Assembly (NCBI GenBank): GCA_032768795.1
Contig: CP136492.1
Location: forward strand, 1,488,001 to 1,552,000
DNA: 64,000 nt
From: Tremella fuciformis
Taxonomy: Eukaryota; Basidiomycota; Tremellomycetes; Tremellales; Tremellaceae
Reading direction: 5' to 3'
A program made the translations under genes and the position numbers. Under the pieces are notes generated by a model. It made no database searches and was not told the origin of the DNA. It was given only the letters and a program-made list of their open reading frames with translations. Each line of letters starts with the position of its first letter. Positions within the stretch are counted from its first letter, which is position 1. Below, one piece after another: positions 53,801 through 64,000 of this stretch.

Positions 53801-56800
53801 ACCTTCTCACAACCATGGCGACGCTCTTCCGTTTTGGCGGAAATGGGCTAAGCAAAGCCTGTCAGACGACACCACTGGCCCACTCGTCCCACCATGGCAT
53901 CGTGCGTCGCGCTGCGGCCAACTCCTCCCAGACCTACCAAGAGCTCCTCATGGCCGTCTTGCTGAGGTGGGCATCTCCCATTTCTAGACTGCTGGTTATG
54001 GCTTGAAAAGCTCATTTCAGCAACCTGGTACTTGCTGGACAGGGTAACAAAGACCTTCCCGCGTCATATCCGCAGCATCAGGCTATACAAGCGGCCTCGC
54101 TGGACATCCTTCAGCTGCTGGTATCTCGAGGAGACAGCTCCCAGACTGCCCTGGCGCAGCTGAAAGAATGTCTTGCCGAGCAGCTTGGCAATGCAATACG
54201 ACATCGCCGCTTCGCTCTGCAAAGCAAGATGCTACATGTTCTGCAGGCCTCGTTGACCTCTTCCGGCGAGGCAAGCAAGGGTCATCGCCGCTCGCCCTCG
54301 ACCTCCGAAAAGGTAGAAGTCGCTGCTGAATTCGATCTACCCTTGGTCCGTATCGTTGGCGAAGCCATCTCTACCCCGAGCAATCGACCTGTTATCCAGC
54401 ACTGGGTCGACTTTGTGCTCAACACGACAAGTCAGTATCAGCGCCACAGAACAGTGATTTTGTCCCTCTGCGAGGCTTTCAGTCAGCAGGTCAAGGCCGT
54501 CGCCCTGCAACTGCGACAAGGCTACATCCCGTCGAACAGTCATGCTGCGGGCACCGCCCTTACCGACGCTGAGCCATCTACGCTACTGAGCGCACTTGAA
54601 AGATTGCTGGTGCTGGGCCTTGGACCCGGGGCAAGTGCCAAGACGGACGATACACCTCGGCAGACTGAAGGAGGCAGCTCGATTCTTGGCTTGGTGTCCG
54701 GGGTATTCGCCCTAGAGGCTCCGGCTTTGAGCTCGGTGAGCTCTTCTGCCCGGGTCGCGTCATTTCTGACACCCAGAGCAAGGAACGTATGGATTACATC
54801 GACGATGCAATGGAATCCCTTTTGGTGCTTTGGGCTGTCACAGCCGACCCGGATCCCAATGGAGTTACTGGGCCTTCACGACACCAGGTTTTCAGCAAAA
54901 CACGCAGTCGTGCCAAGAAGGTACTCGAAAAGTTGTTCAAACTTCAGCCCGGGGCAGTCATGCGATCATGCGTGAATGTCTGGGCAGTCTCGTCGACCGA
55001 TGTGCCGGACGCAGCACTGTTCAACTGTGTTGACACGCTGGCTCCTAGTGCCCAGAGAGTCGTTGAGCTTTTGAGCGAGTTGAGCAATAATAAGGCGTCA
55101 CGAATGTCCACTACGGAGGCACAGTGAGTCCGTGTTCATAATTCTCTATCTGGTTGCCAACTTGTTGCAGGGCGGATCCTGCTCTGCTTGCTTTCCTTGA
55201 AGCGTACATCTCGCGACTCGAAGGTCCTATAGCCGTGCAAGTATGGAACACCACATTCGGGTTCGCCCGAGATCTTCTTGCCGCGTCGACCGCCCCATCC
55301 GCTCGCGCTCAGCTATATCCTGCCTTACGGTGCATCACACTTCTGGCCAAGAAAGTGTCCAGCACCAGTGCATTGGAAGACAGACGGCTCAGAAGAGACC
55401 TACAGGTGGGTCCGCTTCTTCCGAGCCTGAGCTTCGGCTGACGGGAAGGACGTCTTCGTCAAGCTTCTTGACACCGTGGTAGGCCAAGCCACTCGAATTG
55501 CCGATCTTGGGATTTGGGAACGCGGCCCCGTTCCAGAGAAAGCAAGCGTGAATGGCGAAACGGGTCAATATGGCGCCTCTCTTAGAGTGCGTATTCGTTC
55601 AGGAGTTATATGCTGCTGTTGACGGACCAGCTGTACAACTTCGTCGCTCGCCTCATCATCCCAAACTTGCGGATCCTGCTCGTCGACCCAGATCGGGTGG
55701 CTGCGGCTTGCGCCAGCATCTCCAGTTCTCTCATCCAGCCGGCTTTCAAGCAGTCTCGGTGGGTGGCTCTGGCCATACTGCTTGCAGAGCTGATTAGCAG
55801 CGTCAACCAAGCGACTCTGGATATTGTCCAGCAGCTGACCAAGATACCATCGGCTGCAAAATCGTGGAGACTACAAGTCGGAGATGCATTCAGCGATAAC
55901 CGCTTCTTCACTGCATCTCCGGTAGACCCAGTGACGTGGCGCCCGATCGTCTGTGCGCTTTTCGACAGTGACAAGGAGCGCTTCGGCGAATTGCTGGGTT
56001 CGTCGACTAGGCTGCAAGAGGAGTCGCGGCTCACAAACAGGACGTATATCTGCGGTTCCTTCTGCCAATATTTTCACCAATCGTGAAGCTGAGAACACAA
56101 ACCGTTGTTTCAACCTACGACGACTGTCATTTGCCCTTCTCGCCGCGGAGCGAAATCACTACCTCACTACGCTGCCAAGCATTCAAGAAAAGCTGGTCGA
56201 GTTACTCAGGACCGAAGGCGTGGTACCTAAAGTCGAGAGCGAAGTCTGGCTATGCCTGCGAGTCCTCATGTGCCGCATCTCGGCACAGCATTTGACCAAT
56301 TTCTGGCCAGTGATTTTGACCGAGCTGCTGCAAGTCTTCGAGGGCACCATGGACGAGCCTCCGCCAGACGGGTCTGACCAACTTTTGCTCGTCTTGGCCG
56401 CATGCAAATTTCTCGACCTGCTCTTGGTCATACAATCGGAAGATTTTCAGGTGTAAGTCTGGCTCAACTTCACTTCGGTAGCGATTAGCAGGACTGACGA
56501 GATAGACATCAGTGGATGTTCGTCACTGATACGACCGACGCAGCCTTCCCACCGGATGGCTATGATCCCGAAGCGATTATGGACCGGTTCGCCGAGGTCT
56601 TGGCGGAGCACAAGCACTTCGACATCGTCGATACGGCCCCTTTGCCAAATGTACAGTCGACGGGGGAGTTGCGCCGTCCCCGCTTGAGTGCAGTCAGGTC
56701 GCTGTCGAGCCTATACCAACTACGAGATTTCTTTGCCAGGGCGAGTTTGGACACTTTCGAAGGCGTATACGGGCATGAAGGTGTAGATTGGGACGCTGTG

Positions 56801-56836
56801 GAGGATGGGCTGAACGCCGAGATCTTTGATGCCTAG
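50900..56836 (+). CDS. DOP1: Dopey-family protein DOP1
   Basis: Sixteen exons: 50900..51164, 51221..51354, 51403..51762, 51806..52267, 52313..53040, 53084..53258, 53302..53482, 53525..53660, 53727..53966, 54021..54735, 54777..55123, 55171..55405, 55449..55586, 55631..55997, 56041..56452, 56506..56836. The total is 5226 nt, 1741 aa, close to yeast Dop1 (~1700). The conserved N-terminal Dopey domain starts [39 protein letters not shown]. The C-terminal block is also typical: [47 protein letters not shown] disordered Ser-rich stretch (~100 aa) precedes the first. Dop1 works with Mon2 and the flippase Neo1 in Golgi/endosome membrane traffic. The joint at 55586/55631 resolves an apparent frame change. 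The exon-5/6 joint (53040/53084) was set by frame and is less certain. Confidence 0.93.
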
Positions 56837-56909
56837 ATAGATCATTGCCTGTTGTACATACTACACTGCATACTGGACTCCGTCATAATCATCCTCCTGT
56901 TTGCATGCA

Positions 56910-58071
56910 CTATACAGTTTGAAGGGGATCGCGGTCTTGCTGGCTAACGACCACCTCCCATGTGTCATTGGGCGTCTCGGTGTTGAGCTCTGTCTCGAGC
57001 CATGAGCGAAGGATCCTCGAGAGGTATGGTCTCTCGGTATTGGTGTGATTGCAGAGGACAACCGACTGGCCTTTCGCAACGGCAGCCAGGACCTCGTGCT
57101 ATACGACTCAGCGCCACCTCTATCGAGTGGACGTTGGGCTCACATGCGACATCTCGCCCGTCAGGAATAGATCCGCTTCAACGCCCTTGAACACCGAGGC
57201 GCCCGACCCCGCGCATACAGCGATAGATCCGATCTGACCCTCGGGATCGGGGGTCGCCAGCTGCACTGCTCATCAGCTTGTCTGAGTGCGGGTACGGCCA
57301 AGGAGACGGCATACCGTACTGCAGGCCCAGGTGCTCCTTGATCATGCTGACCATCTTTTGCAACGGCACCGGCTCTCTCAGTACCGCCTTCCCGCCTATA
57401 CCGGCGCCTTCGAAGCCCGCCAGCGGCTCAGACGGCGTGATGGGCCCGACCGACACAGCGAGCGAGGCCCATGGTTCGAGTAGCCATGTGTTGATGCCTT
57501 TTGGGGTGGCGTCGAGCGATGTATGTGGCGAGAAGACGGATATGCCCCGCGCGGCCAGCTTCAGTAGCGATGCTTGAAGTGGGTCGGACATGGTGAAAGA
57601 CCTTTTGTGTATCAGCGCTGATTAGTACGCGAAGGACGCAGCGTACTTGAATCCACGGAAGATCTGTATATCAGACACAAAAGAGTCTTATGGAGATTGG
57701 GAACTACGGGTGGGTGGTATGAGACGATGACCGAGCATCGCGGCAACGATAGAGCTTCGTTACATACCGCGGTGGTGAGGCTGCTGTGAGCGATGTCGCT
57801 TGGGTGCAGGTGTCGACTGACTCGATGGTCAGCAACACCTGCTTATGGTTGGTGTTAGGGTGCGGTGCTTCTGAACGTCCTTCAGCAACCACTATGCGTC
57901 ATTCGGGCTGGCAGTCTGTCTCACCCAGCAAGATGCCAACCTGACGATCAGCCTGGTTCAACGAAGGTCAACGAGGAGACTCACGTTGTCCCAGCTCCGC
58001 TCCGCCAGTTGGAGAGGGGCAATCCTCTCCCAGACTTGCTTGACTATATGTATAGGCGTTCTAGCTGCCAT
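56910..58071 (-). CDS. NIF3: NIF3-family protein (NGG1-interacting factor 3)
   Basis: Eight exons, complement(56910..57098, 57144..57265, 57315..57601, 57647..57663, 57708..57783, 57822..57870, 57925..57940, 57985..58071), 280 aa. Two are micro-exons (17 and 16 nt). Family motifs are rebuilt across introns: ERSWDNVGILL, VIVSYHPPIFRGFK (metal-binding His), GISVFSPHTSLDATPKGINTWL, FEGAGIGGKAVLREPVPL, TPDPEGQIGSIAVCAGSGASVF, VEADLFLTGEMSHHEVL and a closing NHTNTERPYL. NIF3 proteins bind a di-metal centre through these His/Asp/Glu residues; the cellular reaction remains unsettled. The 3' end lies 74 nt from the DOP1 stop (convergent). The start is 160 nt from CNS1 (divergent, shared promoter). 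Confidence 0.93.
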
Positions 58072-58230
58072 CTTCAAAGACAGAGTAGGAGCCAGACCAC
58101 AGGCTGTTCGTTGTCGTTACCGTCGATGTCGCCGTCGCCGAGTAGAGTGGGGTAGAGTGGGGGAGGAATGACGAAATGAGACGGGCGAGGCAAAATTTCC
58201 CTCTGTTTTGCCTCTTCTTTATCGTTCACT

Positions 58231-59508
58231 ATGGCCGTAATCGACCCCATAGACCAGATCACCGAGGCCGTCGCTGCGGCCTCCAGCGCTCGAAATGCGT
58301 CGGCGGGCGCGGGTTCGGCGGGACCGGCGAAGAAGAAGGAAAATACCTGGGCGGACTTCGAAGCGATGATAGAGTCCACGCCGCTGTTCATGACCCGCAC
58401 GCCGGAAGAAGGAGAGGACAACGAAGTGCTTGAAGCGCTGCGGACGCTCAAATTCGAAGGAGACGGGGACGGTAGGTCACTCGCAGAGTGCAGCTGCGGG
58501 ACTCGGGGCTGACTGGGCAGAGGTCGCCGGCAATCTCAAGAACCACGGGAACGAGCTGCACGCGCAAAAGTCGTACCGCGAAGCGGTCCAGGCCTACACG
58601 CAGGGCCTTGACGCAGGTCCAGAAGACCTCACACTGAGAATCTCTCTCCTCAATAATCGCGCAGCGTGCAACCTGCTCTTGAAGAACCACGGCGCCGTCC
58701 TGCGTGATGTAGGCATCATCATCGCCCTCAGTGTCGAAGATAAACGGCCCGTGCCGCCAAAAGCGATGTATCGCGCTGCTCAGAGCCTGATTGCCCTAGA
58801 GAGATGGACCGACGGGCGGGACTGTGTCGCTCGCGGACGGGCATTGCCGCAGCCGGACGCTGAGGGGAAGAACTGGCAGAAGCTGCAGGAGCAAGTTGAG
58901 GCGGGCCAGAAGCGGGAGCGTGAGCGTGTGGAGCGGAAACGACGCGAGGCAGAGGAGAAGCTGGCCCTGCGGCGAGCCATCGTCGTGCGTCTCAGCTGCC
59001 CACCGCAATAGACTCTGGTGCTGATCATAAGGAGCGCGGATTGGTGGTTGTAGATACACCGTCCCCGCCGGACAACCCTCACCCGCTGCATTTCGACCCG
59101 TCCTCGCCTGAACACCTCATCTTCCCCGTCTTCCTGCTCTACCCGCAATATAGCCAGTCGGACCTCATCACGCATTTCCACGAGACAGCCTCGTTTGCCG
59201 ACCAACTAGGAGTCATGTTCCCGCACTCTGCTTCGCCGGGTGCGGGTGAGCCGACTTGGGCACCGTGGGATGAAAAGCGGGAATACTACGGCACAAATCT
59301 CGTTGTTTACGTTGAAACAAGAGATAGGAGATTGCTCAAGGTGGGAAAGGAGCTCAGCTTGGCAGCTGCGATCAAGAGGGGGGTCAAGGAGACAGATGGC
59401 GTCGTTTTGCGAGACGGTCTGATGAGCTTCGTTGTGCTGCCGAAGAGTGAAGAAAGGGCATGGGTGGAGAAGTTCAAGCAAAGTCGAGATCGAGATCAAA
59501 GTAGATGA
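58231..59508 (+). CDS. CNS1: Hsp90 co-chaperone CNS1 / TTC4
   Basis: Three exons, 58231..58471, 58521..58984, 59032..59508, 393 aa. After an acidic N-terminal arm (PAKKKENTWADFEAMIESTPLFMTRTPEE), a three-TPR array binds the Hsp90/Hsp70 C-terminus (NLKNHGNELHAQKSYREAVQAYTQGL, NNRAACNLLLKNHGAVLRDV, PKAMYRAAQSLIALERW). A charged helix (QKRERERVERKRREAEEKL) connects to the C-terminal wheel domain (HLIFPVFLLYPQYSQSDLI, WAPWDEKREYYGTNLVVYVE, FVVLPKSEERAWVEKF). Cns1 is essential in yeast and acts on eEF2 folding with Hsp90. Length and order match the family. Divergent from NIF3. Confidence 0.94.
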
Positions 59509-59600
59509 GTCGTGTCGTGATCGGGCTGATCTATCTTTTGTTGTATGCATACTTCGCGCATTCGCCAACTCTCTTCTAGGCTGGTTCCGTCCTTCGCAGT

Positions 59601-62015
59601 CTAAATGGTCTTCTTCGACTCGACAGCTACGGCGGCAGCCTTGTCTCCAACAGGCTCGGCCATGCCCTCGGCGACCTGACCATATTCGTTGACACGACTG
59701 TAGTCAACGCGGTAGATCCAGCGCTAATCGTCAGTCGAGGCACATTATTCAGGCTAGACGCACTTGGTATAGAAGGATGAGGAAGACCACATCATCTCGG
59801 AAGCAAGCCAAACGGTGAAGCCACGGCATGCGGATACAGAACGCTAGAGGTCAATACAAGCCTGATGGAGTGCGTGCGAGAGCAGAACAAACCACTGGCC
59901 ATCAGCGAATGCTTTCCGCAACGAGTTGAGGTACTCACAAGAAGTCATCAACAACGGTAGACACTACGCAGTCAGCTTACGTCCGCAGGAATGCTCAAAC
60001 CCGGAGACCCACGAGTCTTGTACATCATGGCCTTCATACTACTTGTCAGCCTAGACTCAAGCCGGCCCTTCGGAACTCACGGCATATGTGCCACCGACTT
60101 GAGCTTGTAGTTGATGATGAGCTGAGGGACAAGCTGAACGAATCCGAACATGTAGATGGCTTGAGCCAGAGTCGTTACAATGAAGGAGTACCATCCTCGA
60201 TGGGTCCTGATGCGTCAGCTTATCGGTTCAGTCATAGGTCCGCAAGCTCACTCATAGAGCACTGCGAAGGTGTCAGCTAATTTCTATACGTCGCTGAACG
60301 AGCTTACAGGAGTAGATGGTGTAGCCAATCAAAGCCGGGAATGCAAAGTACGAGACCAAGCGGAAGGCCAGCTTATCGTATTCTTGAGTCTTCTTCTCGT
60401 CTTCGGACAGCTCTTTCTTGTCTGACGACGTCAAGCTTTGGTGCTTCAGGCACAAGGTAGCACTCACCCTCAAAAGTGATTTGATAGCCAATGAATGAAG
60501 ATGGGTCGCTTCGTACGCGGACGTCGACAACTACGGCTTAGTATCCACTGGCAAAAGATTCGAAGGATTGACGCACCTTTGGTGATCTTCCAAGCTTCGA
60601 TGAGAAGACCCCTTGCTCGTCAGCTCCCCAGAAGGGCGATGTCAATGACAGATGACTCACATGCCCTGCCCGAAAAGGATCATGAAGCTAGTCTCTTCTG
60701 ACGAGTCGTGAAGGTAGAGGAGGATGACCAATTGGACAAAGCAGTTGGTCAAGATGGTGCGCAGAGATACCCCAACCAGGTCCTTGTCCTTCTTCCTCCA
60801 GTGGCTGACGTCGCTCGAGAATGCCAAGAATTCGAAGACAGTGTGCAGAAGGGTGACGATACCGGTTGTGATGAGCAGCCATGGGCTTGTTTCAGTCAAC
60901 ATCCTCTTGATCTCGTCCATTTCGCCACCGCCACCTCCCTGCTGCGTGGCAACTTGGTCGAAAGACATGGTCATCGTGGAGAACAGGTTGAACTTCCAAT
61001 TGGAAATCGCTTGATACTCGACATGCAGAGGCAAGACCAGGCTCGTCTCGTTGATCGGGTAGAGGTTCTCCTTCAAAAGCCAGAAGTCGTTCGGGAAGAC
61101 GATGGGCAGATACTTGAGACCCTCGTTGGCCGGGATAAGGTGAATATGCGGGGCCATGTGAGGCTGCAGTCCCTTGGTCTCGATATTCGGGGCGTCAGAG
61201 ACGATAGTGAGGGTAAGGTTTGATGACCAGTGCGCGACTATGGTTTGTGGTTGGACCTCATGCTCCGCCTCGGCTTCGTCCTTAATATCTTCTTCGTTGC
61301 CGATGAGCTTCTTCTCCTTACGAACGCGCTTTTTGGGCATGAACCGTGTCAGCTCTGCACGTAAGCGAGGCACAACTGCAAGAGGTATAACGCACGTTTG
61401 CGATATGAAGCTGTTTCCCCGACAGGTCGACCAGTCGGATCTGAGCCGCCACCCTTCACAAGAACGACGTCCATCCACCATGTCGCATTATCAGATCTCA
61501 CACTGTGGGGGACCTCCAGCAACAGGTCTGCCTCTCGCTGATCCTTCCAGTTACCGTACGTTAAGCCATCCCAGACCAGAAGGGGGTTCGATGGATCGAC
61601 ATCAGCGCCGGACGGAGAAGTCGATGAGTACAGGAGCATCGATATGGGCGTGCCCAGAGGCCACAGGGTGCTGGCAAGAGTGTGCTGTCCCGCAGCCGGA
61701 GCAATTGGGGACTCGCCAGGGGCAGCTGGAGCAGGGGCAGCAGGGGTCGGCGCTGGCTTGGACATGCCGAGCTGCACACATGAGCTCATTTCGATGAGGG
61801 GATCCGTGAGCTTACGTAGTCCATACCATAGCGCATTGCTGGTCCGTCAACGTATGCATGTCCGCTGTGCTGCACGTACCGGCTTGGATAGCAATGAACA
61901 TGACGACCGACTGTCCAATGGACTTGTACTTTGCGTACGGGTCGGCTGGCTGCTCGGCCGCTGCGTTTGCAGGACCGGCGCCTCCTGCCCTCACAGGCGC
62001 TTGACCTTGAGGCAT
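59601..62015 (-). CDS. CLPTM1: CLPTM1-family multi-pass membrane protein
   Basis: About ten exons. The first four read complement(61880..62015, 61816..61838, 61396..61771, 60661..61354), the second being a 23-nt micro-exon; further exons run down to the stop at 59603-59601. Family blocks appear in order: PLLVWDGLTYGNWKDQ, AHWSSNLTLTIVSD, YLPIVFPNDFWLLKENLYPINET, LHTVFEFLAFSSDVSHWRKK, FGQGMGLLIEAWKITK, DKLAFRLVSYFAFPALIGY, then HRGWYSFIVTTLAQAIYMFG, FVDDFFAFCIRMPWLHRL and LYQRWIYRVDYSRVNEYGQ. CLPTM1 proteins are ER/Golgi membrane proteins; animal members retain GABA-A receptors and CLPTM1L scrambles glycolipid GPI precursors. Interestingly the divergent neighbour is GPI13. A Pro/Ala-rich stretch after MSKPAPTPAAP is extra. 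The 3' end lies 92 nt from CNS1. Confidence 0.92.
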
Positions 62016-62266
62016 GTTTGCTGAGCTAGTGAGCCGGCTGGGCTGCAGCTGCTGTCGAGAGTCAAATGAAGAAGTCGAATTCCATCCACCTCGAGTTCGA
62101 CGCTGCGCCATCGGTCTCCGAACCGCCGTCCCTGAGCGGCCACGTGGCAAAAGTCAACGAGATGAAACCGAACGTGAATTCGGCGACGTAACTCATTGAC
62201 ACCACAGCAAGCAGGTCCAGTATGAGCAAGATGAACGGGGAATGTTAAGCAGATAGCCAAAAGACC

Positions 62267-64000
62267 ATGCCTCGCTCCAAAAAGGCTGCGTCTGTCCCAG
62301 TGGGCATGTCTGCAAATCACCTAACAACAGCTCACACACAGGCCTTGGCTCGTTCGGTGGGCACGAAGAATGACTCTCGGCCCGCTGAGAACGAGACGCA
62401 ACCGGACACACGGTCACGCTTGGACGATGCTGTACCCTCTTGGCTGCGAGCGCTGTCTCGACAAAATCTAGCCTTGCTCCTTCTCACGTACTTCGCTACG
62501 ATTCACATCATCGGTCTTTGGGTGTTCACCAGTGGCTTCCTCTTGACACGCCTCACAATACCGCTTACCTCGCCTACATATACCGCCGAGAGCCCCGCTC
62601 CACTACCTGCACGATACTCGAAGGCCATCATCTTGGTCATCGATGCCCTTCGGACCGATTTCATCTCGCCCCATCACCCTCAACCGCCGTCCCCGTTTCA
62701 TCATGGGGTGCTCAGCCTCCCCGCCGAGCTCACAGCTCTGGAACCGTCCCACTCGCTCATTTTTAACACCTTCTCTGACCCTCCAACAAGTACAATGCAG
62801 CGTCTGAAGGGTATCACGACCGGATCCCTGCCAACTTTTATCGATATCGGCTCAAATTTTGCCTCGACTGCTGTTGGCGAGGATTCCCTGCTTTCACAGC
62901 TCGGAGCCGCCAACAAGAGCGTGGTCTTCATGGGCGACGACACATGGGTCAATCTGTTCCCGGATGCGTTTGCCCATTCGCACCCTTACGACTCTTTCAA
63001 TGTGGAAGACCTGCATTCCGTCGATAACGGCGTCATCGAGCATCTCATCCCTTACATGCAGCCGAGCAATGCGAGCAAGTGGGACGTTCTCATTGGTCAC
63101 TTCCTCGGTGTGGACCATGTTGGCCACCGAGTCGGCCCCGAGCGCGAGACCATGCGTCTCAAGCTCAAGCAGATGGACGATGTGCTGCGCGAGGTTGTGC
63201 AGCTCATGGAGGACGATACACTGCTTGTTTTGCTCGGCGATCATGGCATGGACTCGAAGGGGAATCATGGCGGCGACTCTGAGCTCGAAACCGCCGCGGC
63301 GCTTTGGATGTACGGGAAAGGCCCAGCACTGACGGGTGTTGTGGAAGACACGAGTCTCGCCAAGGATTGGCCAGTATACACGTTCCCCGGCAGTCTGAAC
63401 CCTTTACGCCATCTACAGCAGATCGATCTCGTATCGACTCTGGCTCTCCTGCTCGGCATTCCCGTCCCCTACAACAACCTGGGAAGCGTGATTCCTGAAT
63501 GCTTTGCCGCTTCGATGCCGGATGTAGAAATCGCCACACGAGTGAATGCTCATCAGATCATGCGATATATTCGCAGCTACGGAAACGAAGCGGTCGAAGC
63601 GGCTCTTTCCGCTGCATGGGATGCCGCGTCATCGGCTCATACACTTGCCGTGGAGGCGAAGCAAGTCAACGGCATCAAGGCAAATCCTGCAATTCGTCAC
63701 TCAATCCTCGCACATCGAGCCTTCGCAGTCCAGGCGCTCGCCCATCTTCGTTCGCTATGGGCACAATTCTCCGTATCGCTCATCGTCGCTGGTGTTGCCA
63801 TCTTGGGATTGACGATCCCGACCATGGGCGCGATCTATTCCCGCCTGAAGCGACCGGGATGGGAAGATCATGCTCGCGCAGCTCTCAGCACGGCACTGTG
63901 GTCAGGCTGCATTCCTCTACCCACATGCGTCGTGCTATTCGTCTTCTATGATCTCCCCTCAGCGACCCGCATGTCCGTGATCGCCGCCACACTGGCTTCG
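62267..64000 (+). CDS. GPI13: GPI ethanolamine phosphate transferase 3 (GPI13/PIG-O), 5' part
   Basis: Runs off the right edge; 578 codons seen with no stop. After a charged N-terminus comes a signal anchor (NLALLLLTYFATIHIIGLWVF), then the lumenal alkaline-phosphatase-like domain: IILVIDALRTDF (metal-binding Asp), TSTMQRLKGITTGSLPTFID (nucleophile Thr region), VVFMGDDTWVNLF, GHFLGVDHVGHRVGPE and LLGDHGMDSKGNHGG. A helix starts near the end (LIVAGVAILGLTI). The DHVGHRxGPE and GDHGM motifs and spacing match PIG-O, which adds phosphoethanolamine to the third mannose of the GPI anchor in the ER. A stretch of 42 nt (GTGGGC to CACACAG, about 62301-62342) could be an in-frame intron; reading through it also keeps the frame. 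251 nt from divergent CLPTM1. Confidence 0.93.
   Translation, partial: MPRSKKAASVPVGMSANHLTTAHTQALARSVGTKNDSRPAENETQPDTRSRLDDAVPSWLRALSRQNLALLLLTYFATIHIIGLWVFTSGFLLTRLTIPLTSPTYTAESPAPLPARYSKAIILVIDALRTDFISPHHPQPPSPFHHGVLSLPAELTALEPSHSLIFNTFSDPPTSTMQRLKGITTGSLPTFIDIGSNFASTAVGEDSLLSQLGAANKSVVFMGDDTWVNLFPDAFAHSHPYDSFNVEDLHSVDNGVIEHLIPYMQPSNASKWDVLIGHFLGVDHVGHRVGPERETMRLKLKQMDDVLREVVQLMEDDTLLVLLGDHGMDSKGNHGGDSELETAAALWMYGKGPALTGVVEDTSLAKDWPVYTFPGSLNPLRHLQQIDLVSTLALLLGIPVPYNNLGSVIPECFAASMPDVEIATRVNAHQIMRYIRSYGNEAVEAALSAAWDAASSAHTLAVEAKQVNGIKANPAIRHSILAHRAFAVQALAHLRSLWAQFSVSLIVAGVAILGLTIPTMGAIYSRLKRPGWEDHARAALSTALWSGCIPLPTCVVLFVFYDLPSATRMSVIAATLAS

Noticed and set aside
55587..55630. Apparent frameshift in DOP1
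   Set aside because: A 44-nt GT-AG intron (branch GTTGAC, acceptor GACCAG) joins SLR to [13 protein letters not shown] and restores the frame, and the full model gives an exact multiple of three (5226 nt).
1..64000. tRNA, rRNA, CRISPR arrays, bacterial-type operons or prophage
   Set aside because: None recognised by eye. tRNA genes cannot be excluded without a covariance-model search (tRNAscan-SE): a hit above its cutoff would overturn this.

Overview
This window is nuclear chromosome from a basidiomycete fungus, most likely a tremellomycete or close relative. Three things point there: genes are dense and lie on both strands; almost every gene is broken by very short introns (mostly about 35-55 nt, GT-AG, with a CTNAC-like branch site just before the acceptor); and the encoded proteins are fungal, such as RTC4, DOP1, an FHA/forkhead factor, EMC7, GPI13 and a PF13813-type wax-synthase-like MBOAT. 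No bacterial operons, CRISPR arrays, rRNA or tRNA genes were recognised. Exon coordinates in the entries were derived by hand from splice signals, reading frame and family similarity; no transcript data or database search was available.

Layout. 1-12243: a partial DHTKD1-like 2-oxo acid dehydrogenase, an uncharacterised protein, a Ser/Thr-rich single-pass membrane protein, a FHIT-type nucleotide hydrolase, EMC7, a second uncharacterised protein, an ABHD11-type hydrolase, an L-rhamnose mutarotase-like gene and an aldo-keto reductase. 12244-19281: two 683-bp copies of one repeat in opposite orientation, with no difference found by eye. They enclose 5.67 kb with three genes: a large membrane protein with a PPxY tail, a small PPPY protein and an F-box-like protein. 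The repeat has Helitron-like ends (5' TC, 3' hairpin then CTAG, followed by T). 19282-36183: RTC4, dynactin p62, a long disordered protein, eIF2B-alpha, an MGR3-like TPR protein and a 1598-residue protein with three START-like domains. 36184-64000: an APC permease, a wax-synthase-like acyltransferase, a Rsr1/Rap-like GTPase, an FHL1-like factor, a HECT_2 (UBE3D-type) protein with a long N-terminal extension, DOP1, NIF3, CNS1/TTC4, CLPTM1 and the 5' part of GPI13.

Most genes are housekeeping: protein folding and ER quality control (EMC7, CNS1, CLPTM1, GPI13), Golgi/endosome and dynein transport (DOP1, dynactin p62), translation control (eIF2B-alpha), polarity signalling (Ras-like GTPase) and ribosomal-gene transcription (FHL1-like). 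No co-regulated pathway cluster is evident, except possibly the divergent rhamnose-mutarotase/aldo-keto-reductase pair. The most unusual structures are the inverted Helitron-like pair with its hairpin-rich core, the triple-START protein, a Ras-like gene whose expected splice acceptor reads GG, two probable GC-AG introns, and several micro-exons of 8-23 nt.
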